Shown here: in pieces, positions 23,679-31,801 of the stretch | Position numbering within the stretch: the stretch's first letter is position 1 | How the letters are laid out: every line of letters starts with the position of its first letter | DNA from: Phocaeicola_A sp963643925 | GTDB lineage: Bacteria > Bacteroidota > Bacteroidia > Bacteroidales > Bacteroidaceae | Length of the DNA stretch: 31,860 bases | Reading direction: 5' to 3' | NCBI GenBank assembly: GCA_963643925.1 | Contig: CAVINS010000042.1 | Coordinates: 1-31,860 of the forward strand | Program-made: the position numbers and the translations under genes | The notes under the pieces: model-generated | Seen by the model: the letters and a program-made list of their open reading frames with translations, nothing else | What the model was told of the DNA's origin: nothing | The model's database searches: none

Positions 23679-25535
23679 ATGATTACAACATTGGTTATCC
23701 TGGCCCTCTCGGCTGTCTTCTTCGTCAGTGGTAAGGTGCGCTCCGACCTGGTGGCCCTTTGCTCGCTGGTCCTGCTGCTCATCTTCAATATTCTCACTCC
23801 CGAAGAGGCCTTGTCGGGCTTCTCCAGCAACGTCGTCATCATGATGATTGGCCTGTTTGTGGTGGGTGGTGCCATCTTCCAGACAGGACTGGCCAAGATG
23901 ATCAGTGGTAAGATACTGAAGTTGGCAGGCACCAGCGAACTGCGCCTCTTCATTCTGGTTGTGGTGGTGACCTCCGTCATCGGCGCTTTCATCAGCAACA
24001 CTGGCACGGTAGCCCTGATGTTGCCTATCGTAGTGAGCCTGGCCGTAGGGGCCGGCATGAACCAGTCGCGCCTACTGATGCCGTTGGCCTTTGCCAGCAG
24101 CATGGGTGGTATGATGACCCTCATTGGTACCCCTCCCAACTTGGTGATACAGGACACACTCACCGGCGCGGGCTACGAGCCGCTCTCCTTCTTCTCGTTC
24201 CTTCCCGTGGGCATCATCTGTATGGTGGTGGGCATCGTGGTGCTGTTGCCCCTCACCAAATGGTTCCTCTCGAAGAAGAGCGGCAAGGACGACGAGACTA
24301 CTACCCGCAGCAAATCGCTCAATGAGTTGGTCTCCGAATATCAGTTGGCCGACAATCTCTTTCGTCTGAAGGTGAGGTCATCCTCCATGGTCGTAGGCAA
24401 GACCGTGAAAGAGCTCGACGTGCGCAACCGCTACGGACTCAATATCCTGGAGATACGCCGCGAGTCGAATCCCAAGGCCAAGCTGCTCAACTCCATCAGC
24501 CAGAATCTGGCCGACCCAACGTTGCAGTTTCAGGTGCACGACATTATCTACATTATGGGCGAGTTCGCGCAAGTGAATCAACTGGCCGAGACCTATGGGC
24601 TCGACGTGGTGGACTTCCACACGACCGAGGACAAGAAGCAGGCTACGGTCGACTTCTATGACATCGGCATTGCCGAGATTCTGCTCATGCCCTCGTCCCG
24701 GCTTATCAACCAGATGGTGAAGGACTCCGGTCTAAGGTCGAAGTTCAATGTCAACGTGTTGGGTATCCGGCGCAAACGTGATTATCTGCTGCGCGACCTG
24801 AAGGACGAGAAGATGCACAGCGGTGATGTGCTGTTGGTGCAAGGTGCCTGGAAGGACATTGCACGACTCAGTAATGAGGACGCCAATTGGGTGGTCCTCG
24901 GTCAGCCGTTGGAGGAGGCCACCAAGGTGACCCTCGACTATAAAGCTCCCTTGGCGGGAGCCATCATGTTGCTCATGGTCTGCATGATGGTGCTCGATTT
25001 CATCCCCATCGCCCCCGTGACGGCCGTGATGATAGCTGGCATCCTGATGGTTCTCACCGGGTGCATCCGCAATATGGAGGCTGCCTACAAGACTATCAAC
25101 TGGGAGAGTATCGTACTGATTGCCGGCATGTTGCCCATGTCGTTGGCATTGGAGAAGACGGGCACCTCCAACTACATATCCACTACGTTGGTCAACGGAC
25201 TGGGTGAATACGGACCGACGGCCTTGTTGGCAGGCATCTATTTCACCACCTCCCTGATGACCATGTTCATCAGCAACACGGCCACGGCGGTGCTGCTGGC
25301 CCCCATCGCCCTCCATTCGGCCGTGCAGTTGGGTGTCAGCCCCTATCCGTTCCTCTTTGCCGTCACCTTGGGGGCGAGCATGTGTTTTGCCTCTCCGTTC
25401 TCCACCCCGCCCAACGCGTTGGTGATGAACCCCGGAAAGTACACCTTCATGGATTATATTAAAGTCGGCCTGCCCTTGCAGGTTATCTTGGGTGTCATCA
25501 TGATTTTTGTACTGCCATTGCTCTTTCCCTTTTAA
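23679..25535 (+). CDS. SLC13/DASS-type anion transporter with central TrkA-C domains (618 aa)
   Basis: Inner-membrane permease with two halves of hydrophobic helices (about residues 1-195 and 420-618). The two Ser-Asn-Thr sodium/substrate motifs appear as ISNTGT (near 106) and ISNTAT (second half), with GTPPN and STPPN repeats after them. The middle (about 200-400) is a cytosolic insertion of two RCK/TrkA-C-like units, each with VVGKTVKELDVRNRYGLNIL-type or LINQMVKDSGLRSKFNVNVL-type phrases and a closing GDVLLVQG. Such permeases move sodium with dicarboxylates or sulfate. The TrkA-C units probably gate the protein by binding a ligand. Substrate cannot be assigned. Confidence 0.88.
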   Translation: MITTLVILALSAVFFVSGKVRSDLVALCSLVLLLIFNILTPEEALSGFSSNVVIMMIGLFVVGGAIFQTGLAKMISGKILKLAGTSELRLFILVVVVTSVIGAFISNTGTVALMLPIVVSLAVGAGMNQSRLLMPLAFASSMGGMMTLIGTPPNLVIQDTLTGAGYEPLSFFSFLPVGIICMVVGIVVLLPLTKWFLSKKSGKDDETTTRSKSLNELVSEYQLADNLFRLKVRSSSMVVGKTVKELDVRNRYGLNILEIRRESNPKAKLLNSISQNLADPTLQFQVHDIIYIMGEFAQVNQLAETYGLDVVDFHTTEDKKQATVDFYDIGIAEILLMPSSRLINQMVKDSGLRSKFNVNVLGIRRKRDYLLRDLKDEKMHSGDVLLVQGAWKDIARLSNEDANWVVLGQPLEEATKVTLDYKAPLAGAIMLLMVCMMVLDFIPIAPVTAVMIAGILMVLTGCIRNMEAAYKTINWESIVLIAGMLPMSLALEKTGTSNYISTTLVNGLGEYGPTALLAGIYFTTSLMTMFISNTATAVLLAPIALHSAVQLGVSPYPFLFAVTLGASMCFASPFSTPPNALVMNPGKYTFMDYIKVGLPLQVILGVIMIFVLPLLFPF

Positions 25536-25545
25536 TATTTTCCGT

Positions 25546-25553
25546 TACCTTTG
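25546..25553 (+). promoter_or_regulatory. -7 element immediately before prfB
   Basis: TACCTTTG ends only five bases before the prfB ATG at 25559. If it is used, transcription would begin at or within a few bases of the start codon, giving a leaderless message. It may instead be fortuitous, with prfB read from upstream. Confidence 0.45.
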
Positions 25554-25558
25554 CAGAT

Positions 25559-26674
25559 ATGATTACAATAGAGCAACTCAAAGATATAAAAGAGCGCACT
25601 GAGGCGCTGAAACGTTACCTCGATATTGACTCCAAGCTGATACAGGTGGAGGAGGAACAGCTGCGTACCCAAGCCCCCGGCTTCTGGGACGATGCCAAAG
25701 CCGCCGAGGCACAGATGAAGAAAGTGAAGTCGCTGCAGGCGTGGATAGAAGGCTACAACGAAGTGAAGGTGCTGGCCGATGAGCTGGCATTGGCCTTCGA
25801 CTTCTACAAGGACGAGCTGGTGAGCGAAGGTGAGGTGGACGATGCCTATCAGAAAGCCATCGAGGCAGTGGAGGCATTGGAGCTGAAGAACATGCTGCGC
25901 CAGGAAGCCGACCAGATGGACTGCGTGCTGAAGATTAACTCAGGTGCCGGCGGTACCGAGAGCCAGGACTGGGCCTCCATGTTGATGCGTATGTATATGC
26001 GCTGGGGTGAGACCCATGGTTATACGGTTACCATTGCCAACCTGCAGGAAGGCGACGAGGCTGGCATCAAGTCGGTGACGATGGAGATCAAGGGCGATTC
26101 CGCCTTCGGTTACCTCAAGGGTGAGAACGGTGTGCACCGTCTCGTGCGTGTCTCTCCCTACAATGCCCAGGGCAAGCGCATGACCTCCTTCTCGTCAGTC
26201 TTTGTCACTCCGTTGGTGGACGACTCCATCGAGGTGAGCATCAGCCCTGCCTGTGTGTCGTGGGATACCTTCCGTTCCGGTGGCGCCGGTGGACAGAACG
26301 TCAACAAGGTGGAGTCCGGTGTACGTCTGCGCTATCAGTACAAAGACCCCTATACCGGCGAGGAAGAGGAAATCCTCATTGAGAACACCGAGACGCGTGA
26401 CCAACCGAAGAACAAGGAGAATGCCATGCGTCAGTTGCGCTCCATCCTCTACAACAAGGAACTGCAGCACCGCATGGCCGAGCAGGCCAAGATAGAGGCG
26501 GGCAAGAAGAAGATAGAGTGGGGCTCGCAGATACGAAGCTACGTCTTCGACGACCGTCGGGTGAAGGACCATCGTACCAACTACCAGACCTCCGACGTGA
26601 ACGGAGTGATGGACGGCAAGATAGACGAGTTCATCAAAGCCTATCTGATGGAGTTCTCTGAATCAGAAAGTTAA
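25559..26674 (+). CDS. prfB: Peptide chain release factor 2, without programmed frameshift (371 aa)
   Basis: Release factor that ends translation at UGA and UAA. The peptidyl-tRNA hydrolysis loop GGAGGQNVNKVESG is intact near residue 243. The stop-codon recognition tripeptide, usually SPF in RF2, reads SPY in LVRVSPYNAQGK. Many prfB genes need a +1 shift at an in-frame UGA near codon 25. Here the equivalent place reads RYLDIDSK in one continuous frame (CTC GAT at 25619-25624), so no autoregulatory frameshift exists. The gene is 23 bases after the SLC13 gene and 21 bases before a 46-codon membrane protein gene. Confidence 0.95.
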   Translation: MITIEQLKDIKERTEALKRYLDIDSKLIQVEEEQLRTQAPGFWDDAKAAEAQMKKVKSLQAWIEGYNEVKVLADELALAFDFYKDELVSEGEVDDAYQKAIEAVEALELKNMLRQEADQMDCVLKINSGAGGTESQDWASMLMRMYMRWGETHGYTVTIANLQEGDEAGIKSVTMEIKGDSAFGYLKGENGVHRLVRVSPYNAQGKRMTSFSSVFVTPLVDDSIEVSISPACVSWDTFRSGGAGGQNVNKVESGVRLRYQYKDPYTGEEEEILIENTETRDQPKNKENAMRQLRSILYNKELQHRMAEQAKIEAGKKKIEWGSQIRSYVFDDRRVKDHRTNYQTSDVNGVMDGKIDEFIKAYLMEFSESES

Positions 26675-26695
26675 CAACTTAAATATAAATGCTAT

Positions 26696-26836
26696 ATGAG
26701 TAATAATAAATCTAAAAGAAGCGAGGCCCGCGAGAAACGTCAGGAGAAGCAAGCCGAGAAGGTAGTCAATGGCATCTTCATCGGACTGATTGTGCTGGCC
26801 GTCATCGGCATCGTTGTTTTCTCCGTGATGGGATAA
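26696..26836 (+). CDS. Small single-pass membrane protein (46 aa)
   Basis: A complete 46-codon frame starting MSNNKSKRSE and ending VVFSVMG. The first 24 residues are strongly charged, with Lys/Arg/Glu alternation (REKRQEKQAEK). Residues 25-45 form one clear transmembrane helix (GIFIGLIVLAVIGIVVF). The positive-inside rule puts the N-terminus in the cytosol. It starts 21 bases after prfB and is followed by a terminator, so it is probably co-transcribed with prfB. The well-formed charge/hydrophobic partition argues for a real gene. Function unknown. Confidence 0.7.
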   Translation: MSNNKSKRSEAREKRQEKQAEKVVNGIFIGLIVLAVIGIVVFSVMG

Positions 26837-26885
26837 CGTTCGGGTAAAGGGAACCTCCCCTTCATCGCTTCGTTACCGATAAGTT

Positions 26886-26933
26886 AGCGGATTTGTGTGT
26901 GTCTCGCATAAGGCACACGCAAGTCCGCTTTTC
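26886..26933 (+). terminator. Rho-independent terminator after the prfB group
   Basis: AGCGGATTTG (26886-26895) pairs with CAAGTCCGCT (ending 26929) with one G:U pair. An inner GTGTGT/GCACAC segment adds to the stem, and TTTTCT follows. Confidence 0.8.
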
Positions 26934-26993
26934 TGTGAACCTGGCTAACTGGTTGTAGCTTACGTCTTCGTAAAAATACCAAAAACAAATAAT

Positions 26994-27395
26994 TTATTTT
27001 TGGCAATTCTTCAGTATCTTATGTACGACTGGGGTGATGACTAGGTAGCCGAAGGCGGTGCCTAGCGCCACGCCGAGGCTGTTGGCGGCCATATCCATCC
27101 AGTCGCCGTTGCGGGTCTCGGTGCAGTACTCTTGCAAAATCTCCATCAGACCGCTGAGAGCCAGCGGGAACACTATCGTCCACCAAAGTCGGCGGCAGAG
27201 CGCCACTGGATGGTGAAGTTTGGCATATTCCAGCCAGATGACGCTGCATAGTCCGCCGTACATAATCAAGTGTGTCCATTTGTCGATGAACGGTACATCG
27301 TCCAGCTCCGTCTCCGGCATCCTGCAGAGCGACAATACGCAGATGGCGCATACGACCAGCAGGGTCAGTGGGTAGTGTTTGATAAAGGTCTTCAT
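26994..27395 (-). CDS. VanZ-like membrane protein (133 aa)
   Basis: A short integral membrane protein with four predicted helices (about residues 8-24, 42-58, 70-87 and 104-125). DKWTHLIMYGGL and the acidic LMEILQEYCTETRNGDWMDMAANSLGVALG segment (key residues E-x-x-Q and GDWxDxxAN-x-x-G) are the hallmark of the VanZ-like family. VanZ itself gives low-level teicoplanin resistance, but most family members have no known role, so resistance should not be assumed. A -7 element (TACTTTTG on the - strand) is at 27418-27425. It is transcribed alone, divergent from the NSS transporter. Confidence 0.85.
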   Translation of the reverse strand: MKTFIKHYPLTLLVVCAICVLSLCRMPETELDDVPFIDKWTHLIMYGGLCSVIWLEYAKLHHPVALCRRLWWTIVFPLALSGLMEILQEYCTETRNGDWMDMAANSLGVALGTAFGYLVITPVVHKILKNCQK

Positions 27396-27417
27396 CCTGT
27401 CGAGTTGTTATAGACTG

Positions 27418-27425
27418 CAAAAGTA
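27418..27425 (-). promoter_or_regulatory. -7 element of the VanZ-like gene
   Basis: TACTTTTG on the - strand, followed by CAG, 22 bases before the ATG at 27395. Confidence 0.6.
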
Positions 27426-27522
27426 AGGATTTCCCACCGATAATGCGTTGCCGCATCGATGGTTTTCCCTTCCCTTTACAATATTTACACCTAAAATGTG
27501 GAGCATCGAACTTTTCTTTTGC

Positions 27523-27530
27523 TACTTTTG
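27523..27530 (+). promoter_or_regulatory. -7 element of the NSS transporter gene, with long leader
   Basis: TACTTTTG followed by CAC. The predicted transcript has a leader of about 110 nt before the ATG at 27650. Within it, GGGATGG (27582-27588) can pair with CCATTCC (27595-27601). No known riboswitch was recognised. Confidence 0.55.
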
Positions 27531-27649
27531 CACAATTATTAAAATATAAGCATCAATTCTTTCAATCTGCGTAAAGCAAACGGGATGGACAAAGCCATTC
27601 CGTGATGGAACGTGAGTGCGGGTACGAAAGAGAATAATATAGAGTAATT

Positions 27650-29011
27650 ATGAGCACTGAGAGAGCGAACTTTGGCAGCAAGTTGGCTGCCATATTGGCG
27701 GCAGCGGGTTCCGCTGTAGGTTTAGGTAATATCTGGCGTTTTCCCTACGAAACGGGTCAGCATGGTGGGGCGGCCTTCATCTTGGTCTACATCGCCTGCG
27801 TCCTCTTGTTGGGCATGCCGGTGATGATATCCGAATTCGCCATTGGCCGCCGTTCGCGTGCCAACACGGCCCGTGCTTACCGCATATTGGCTCCCAAGTC
27901 CCCCCTGCGTTGGATTGGCTACATGGGTGTCCTCACCGGATTCTTGATACTTGGTTACTACTCAGTTGTCGCCGGATGGACTTTGGAGTATATCCTTGAG
28001 GCAGGCTGTGGAGGCTTTGCCGGGAAGACCCCTGTGGAGTTCACACAGGCTTTTGCCTCGTTCTCGCAAGACCCGTGGCGCCCGTTGCTGTGGCTCAGTA
28101 TCTTCATGTTTGTCACCCATTTTGTGGTAGTGAATGGTGTGGAGAAGGGTATTGAGCGATCCGCCAAGGTGTTGATGCCCCTGCTTTTCGTCCTGGTCAT
28201 CATTTTGGCTTGTTGCTCCATCTCGCTGCCCAATGCCTCCAAGGGACTGGAGTTCTTGCTGAAGCCCGACTTCTCGAAAATCGATAGTGGTGTATTCTTC
28301 GGTGCCATGGGTCAGGCATTCTTCTCGTTGAGCCTTGGTATGGGATGCCTATGCACCTACGCCTCCTATTTCAGTAAGGAGACTAACTTGTCGCGCACCG
28401 CATTGGGTGTGGGCACCATCGATACCATAGTAGCCATCTTGTCCGGACTGATCATTTTCCCTGCAGCCTTCTCTGTGGGTATCAGTCCCGATGCCGGCCC
28501 TTCGCTCATTTTTATCACGTTGCCCAATGTATTCCAGCAAGCCTTTGCCGGTATGCCGGTGTTGGCATGGCTATTCGCCGTTATGTTCTACGTGCTGTTG
28601 GCCTTGGCGGCTCTCACCTCCACCATCTCCATCCACGAGGTGGTGACCGCCTTTGCCCACGAGGAGTTCGGCATGTCGCGTAAGGTCGGTGCCCGTTGGG
28701 TGTCTGCCTTCTGCCTCTTCCTGGGCGTGCTGAGTTCTCTCTCGTTGGGTGTGCTCCAGCATTGCACTGTCTTCAACATGGGATTCTTCGACCTGTTCGA
28801 TTATGTCACGGCCAAGATTCTGTTGCCTATTGGTGGCATGTTCATCTCCATCTTCACCGGTTGGGTGCTCGACCGCAAGGTGTTGTACGATGAGGTGAGC
28901 AACGGAGGCACACTGCGTGTACCCTTCTTCCGGGTCTATGTTTTCATCTTGAAATTCATTGCCCCCGTGGCTATCGCCGTCATCTTCCTCAAGGAGTTGG
29001 GCATCTTTTAG
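27650..29011 (+). CDS. Neurotransmitter:sodium symporter (NSS/SNF) family transporter (453 aa)
   Basis: Inner-membrane sodium-coupled transporter of the LeuT fold. The first unwound helix has the family signature AAAGSAVGLGNIWRFPY (near residues 17-33), with a second typical stretch GGAAFILVYIACVLLLGMPVM. About eleven or twelve hydrophobic helices follow. The phrase GQAFFSLSLGMGCLCTYASYF corresponds to helix 6, and a later segment reads DTIVAILSGLIIFPAAF. The substrate is probably an amino acid, as for most bacterial members; tryptophan or tyrosine carriers belong here. The exact one cannot be told. The HhH protein gene starts three bases after its stop. Confidence 0.92.
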   Translation: MSTERANFGSKLAAILAAAGSAVGLGNIWRFPYETGQHGGAAFILVYIACVLLLGMPVMISEFAIGRRSRANTARAYRILAPKSPLRWIGYMGVLTGFLILGYYSVVAGWTLEYILEAGCGGFAGKTPVEFTQAFASFSQDPWRPLLWLSIFMFVTHFVVVNGVEKGIERSAKVLMPLLFVLVIILACCSISLPNASKGLEFLLKPDFSKIDSGVFFGAMGQAFFSLSLGMGCLCTYASYFSKETNLSRTALGVGTIDTIVAILSGLIIFPAAFSVGISPDAGPSLIFITLPNVFQQAFAGMPVLAWLFAVMFYVLLALAALTSTISIHEVVTAFAHEEFGMSRKVGARWVSAFCLFLGVLSSLSLGVLQHCTVFNMGFFDLFDYVTAKILLPIGGMFISIFTGWVLDRKVLYDEVSNGGTLRVPFFRVYVFILKFIAPVAIAVIFLKELGIF

Positions 29012-29014
29012 TGG

Positions 29015-29953
29015 ATGAGAGACTGGTTCTTCTATCTGTCGAAGTCTGAGCGCCGAGGCATCATCGTGCTCTCTGTGTTGGTGATGATTCTGGCGGCTGT
29101 CCTATGTTGCTGCCGGCTGGGTATCATCGGTGCTCCCAAACGGCCGTTGGCCGTTGCCGACAGTGTCCGTCTGGACTCTATGTTGGTCCGCCTGGGCGAT
29201 AAGGATAGAGGTGGAAGAATCTATCGGCGTTCCCCGTCAGCATCTCAAGAGCCACCAGTGTTGTTCCTGTTCGACCCCAACGAGGCCGATTCTCTGCGGC
29301 TCTCTCGGTTGGGACTCCCCAAATACGTGGTCCGCAACATCCTTCGTTATCGGGACAAGGGTGGTGTGTTCCGCACCGTGGAGTCGTTTGCCAAAATCTA
29401 TGGGCTCTCTGCGGAGCTGTATCAACAGCTAAGACCCTACATCGTGATAGGGGAGGAGTACTTTGCGCAGCAGAAACTCACAGTTACGGATACCTTGCCG
29501 ACCACGGCGACAGAGGCTGTTCCTCCGACTCCCCGATGGGAGCGGGTGGAGAAATATCCCGAGGGGACCACCGTCGACCTCAACCAGGCTGACACTACGG
29601 AACTGAAGCGTGTACCCGGCATCGGCAGTGGCTATGCCCGACAGATAGTTGCCTACCGTGCCCGGTTGGGCGGGTTCTACTCGGTGGAGCAATTACGGGA
29701 GATCAGCTCCTTGCCCGACTCTGTCCACCGCTGGTTCAGCGTGCCGTCCCAGCCTAAACAGCTCCTGACCATCAACCGGATGGATGTGGGGCGTCTGCGC
29801 AGGCATCCCTACCTCAACTTCTATCAGGCCAAGGCCATCGTGGAGCACCGACGCAAGTATGGGAGACTAAAAAGTCTTTCCCAGCTCTCCACCTACGAGG
29901 AGTTTACCGAGAAAGACTTGAAACGTTTGTCGCATTACGTCACTTTCGAATGA
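29015..29953 (+). CDS. Membrane-anchored helix-hairpin-helix (ComEA-like) protein (312 aa)
   Basis: One N-terminal transmembrane helix (about residues 15-36) is followed by three helix-hairpin-helix segments. The first, FDPNEADSLRLSRLGLPKYVVRNILRYRDKGG (key residues PNxA and RYRDKGGxF), lies near 87-120. The second, VDLNQADTTELKRVPGIGSGYARQIVAYRARLGGF (VPGIG), lies near 190-225. The third is RRHPYLNFYQAKAIVEHRRKYG near 265-290. HhH units bind DNA backbone; ComEA proteins bind incoming DNA in natural transformation. It is close to the NSS gene (three-base gap), which is likely only operon sharing. Competence function is possible but unproven. Confidence 0.85.
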   Translation: MRDWFFYLSKSERRGIIVLSVLVMILAAVLCCCRLGIIGAPKRPLAVADSVRLDSMLVRLGDKDRGGRIYRRSPSASQEPPVLFLFDPNEADSLRLSRLGLPKYVVRNILRYRDKGGVFRTVESFAKIYGLSAELYQQLRPYIVIGEEYFAQQKLTVTDTLPTTATEAVPPTPRWERVEKYPEGTTVDLNQADTTELKRVPGIGSGYARQIVAYRARLGGFYSVEQLREISSLPDSVHRWFSVPSQPKQLLTINRMDVGRLRRHPYLNFYQAKAIVEHRRKYGRLKSLSQLSTYEEFTEKDLKRLSHYVTFE

Positions 29954-29968
29954 TGATGCACCTGGCGT

Positions 29969-31375
29969 TTATTCGGGGATGTATCCGGCTGCTTTGGCTA
30001 TGAGGCGGGGAATCTCCGCATTGTCCGTCCGCTTACAGAACAGGTTGGCACCGGCACCGATAGCGAACACCGGCACCCATCCGGCTGTGTGGCCTCCACT
30101 GGTCCAACCCAGCAGCGCCTGCTCGCTCATAATCTTTATGGCTGCTGCCGACAAAGGCTCGTCCTTCTGGTACTCGCTCTCTTTCAGTGCTACCGCTTTG
30201 TCGCTGAACGACTCCTTGTAGACCTGTTTCAGACCCTCCTCCTGCTTGCTGGTCAGCTTTATCTGACTCCAAAAGCCGAAGTTCTCCTTCAGTGCCTTCT
30301 CCACCATCTCCCAAGTCACCATGTTCTTCGTCTCTTTGCGCAGCGTGTTCAGGTAAGTGGTGAACACCCGCTCGCTCATTTTCTGCTCGGCGAGCACCTT
30401 GGTGTTCAGGTCGTAGATGTTGTTGATTCCTAGGCCCAGACCACCCGTCTCGTGATCGGCGGTTACCACAATCAGCGTCTCGTCGGGGTGCTGCAGGTAG
30501 AACTGGTAAGCCTCTTTCACTGCCTGGTCGAGGTCTTTCACCTCCTGCACCATGGTGCCGGCGTCGTGGCTGTGGTTGGCCCAGTCAATCTGTCCGCCCT
30601 CTATCATGAAGAAGAAGCCCTTTGACAGGTCGCGCGAGAAGAAATCGATGCCTGCCTTCACGATTTGCTGCAGGCTCATGTCGTCTGCCTGGCGGTCAAC
30701 GGCGTATGGAAGCGACTTGGCGGGCTTGCCTTCTGGCTGCAACAACAGTACCTTCTCTTTCTGTCCACCCTTCGTGTAGGCATCGTATCCGCGGTAGATG
30801 GTGTAGCCCGCTTCCTCAACGATGTTGTAGAGGCTTGGCTTGTCGTTCTTCTTGCCCGTAGGTTGCAGAAAGTCCGATCCGGCGAAGAAGTCGAAGCCCG
30901 ATGCTGCGAGTTGTTTACCTACCTCATAATAGTTGTTTCGGTTGGCTTGGTGTGCATAGAAAGCACCCGGGGTGGCGTGGTCGATGCTCACGCTGGTGCT
31001 GACACCCACCCGTGCCCCTTGCTTCTTTGCCCACACGCCGATGCTGCTTACGGCAGTCACCTTGTCGGGCAGCATGCCCAGAATACCGTTTTTGGTCTTG
31101 TGCCCTGTGGCCAAAGCTGTGCCTGAGGCTGCCGAGTCCGTCACCCGGTTGCTCAGTGAGTAGGTGGTGGCTATTGTTGTGTAGGGGAATGTGCTCATCA
31201 GCAAGAGCGAAGGGTTGCGTCGTCCTTCCATCTCGCCTTGGAACACCTCGGTTGCGTTGACGTGGTTCACGCCCATGCCGTCGCCGATGAAGTAGAATAC
31301 ATATTTTGCTTGTTGGGCAAAGCCTGCCACTGCCAGCAGGCACATCATAATGAAAACAAATGAATACCTTTTCAT
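29969..31375 (-). CDS. Secreted alkaline phosphatase (468 aa)
   Basis: PhoA-type phosphomonoesterase acting in the periplasm. Signal peptide MKRYSFVFIMMCLLAVAGFA. Active-site residues are visible: Asp32 in GDGMG (metal), nucleophile Ser81 in TDSAASGTA, Glu/Asp metal ligands in EGGQIDWANHSHDA, the TADHETGG pair, and the late His in TSGGHTAGW. Its length is typical of bacterial PhoA homologues. It removes phosphate from organic substrates, which could be taken up through porins such as the OprO/P-like protein in this window. The gene ends 15 bases from the convergent HhH gene with no obvious terminator between them. A -7 element is at 31414-31421. Confidence 0.93.
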   Translation of the reverse strand: MKRYSFVFIMMCLLAVAGFAQQAKYVFYFIGDGMGVNHVNATEVFQGEMEGRRNPSLLLMSTFPYTTIATTYSLSNRVTDSAASGTALATGHKTKNGILGMLPDKVTAVSSIGVWAKKQGARVGVSTSVSIDHATPGAFYAHQANRNNYYEVGKQLAASGFDFFAGSDFLQPTGKKNDKPSLYNIVEEAGYTIYRGYDAYTKGGQKEKVLLLQPEGKPAKSLPYAVDRQADDMSLQQIVKAGIDFFSRDLSKGFFFMIEGGQIDWANHSHDAGTMVQEVKDLDQAVKEAYQFYLQHPDETLIVVTADHETGGLGLGINNIYDLNTKVLAEQKMSERVFTTYLNTLRKETKNMVTWEMVEKALKENFGFWSQIKLTSKQEEGLKQVYKESFSDKAVALKESEYQKDEPLSAAAIKIMSEQALLGWTSGGHTAGWVPVFAIGAGANLFCKRTDNAEIPRLIAKAAGYIPE

Positions 31376-31413
31376 AATAAACTGATGTAAGAAAGTTTAG
31401 ACTTTTGACGAGG

Positions 31414-31421
31414 CAAAGATA
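31414..31421 (-). promoter_or_regulatory. -7 element of the alkaline phosphatase gene
   Basis: TATCTTTG on the - strand, followed by CCTC, 38 bases before the ATG at 31375. No phosphate-box-like repeat was recognised around it. Confidence 0.6.
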
Positions 31422-31756
31422 ATGAAAATATTCGGCTTATATTGTGCGGACGTGTATTCTATAGGTTGATTAACGATTCCATTACCTATTCGTTGGCGAT
31501 ACTTGTCAAACGTGCTGCTACATCCCTGGGAACCCGTAAAATGAAGTATAGGTCATTGACCAGAGAAGTACTACTTCAAGTGGCAACGAAGTACTACTTC
31601 ATCGGACATCGAAGTAGTACTTCGTTGGCAGATGATCTGGGTCCTTGGCTTTATACCCTCTTCTCGATGCCTTTATACTTGCTTTCTGATGACTGTCTAA
31701 GGTCCCTGAAAAATGACCTTATACTCTCGCCCCGAGACCATATGGTCCCCAAACGA
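31422..31756. other. Palindrome-rich intergenic stretch
   Basis: No convincing gene; an open frame at 31442-31780 runs through the repeats and is probably chance. Palindromes occur at 31551-31561 (GGTCATTGACC) and 31736-31747 (GACCATATGGTC), with a cluster of 13-bp repeats at 31565-31630. Confidence 0.55.
31565..31630. repeat. Three 13-bp palindromic repeats forming a long hairpin
   Basis: GAAGTACTACTTC occurs at 31565-31577 and 31588-31600, and its reverse complement GAAGTAGTACTTC at 31611-31623. The last two extend into a 20-bp inverted repeat (31581-31600 with 31611-31630) with one mismatch and a ten-base loop. Confidence 0.8.
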
Positions 31757-31796
31757 CAACAAAAAAGGGAACGTACCTAAGCGGCATCATTCCCTT
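31757..31796 (-). terminator. Terminator of the tRNA-Pro gene
   Basis: On the - strand AAGGGAA (31790-31796) pairs with TTCCCTT (31765-31771), followed by TTTT and GTTG. It lies just after the tRNA 3' end. Confidence 0.8.
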
Positions 31797-31801
31797 GATT
31801 G

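Noticed and set aside
26994..27395. VanZ-like gene as an antibiotic resistance gene
   Set aside because: Only the membrane family is recognisable. No other van genes are present, and most family members are unrelated to glycopeptide resistance.
31565..31630. CRISPR array
   Set aside because: There are only three 13-bp units, one of them inverted, with unequal short spacers and no cas genes nearby.
31442..31780. 112-codon + strand frame before the tRNA
   Set aside because: It passes through palindromic repeats and the tRNA terminator, and its translation shows no domain or plausible composition.
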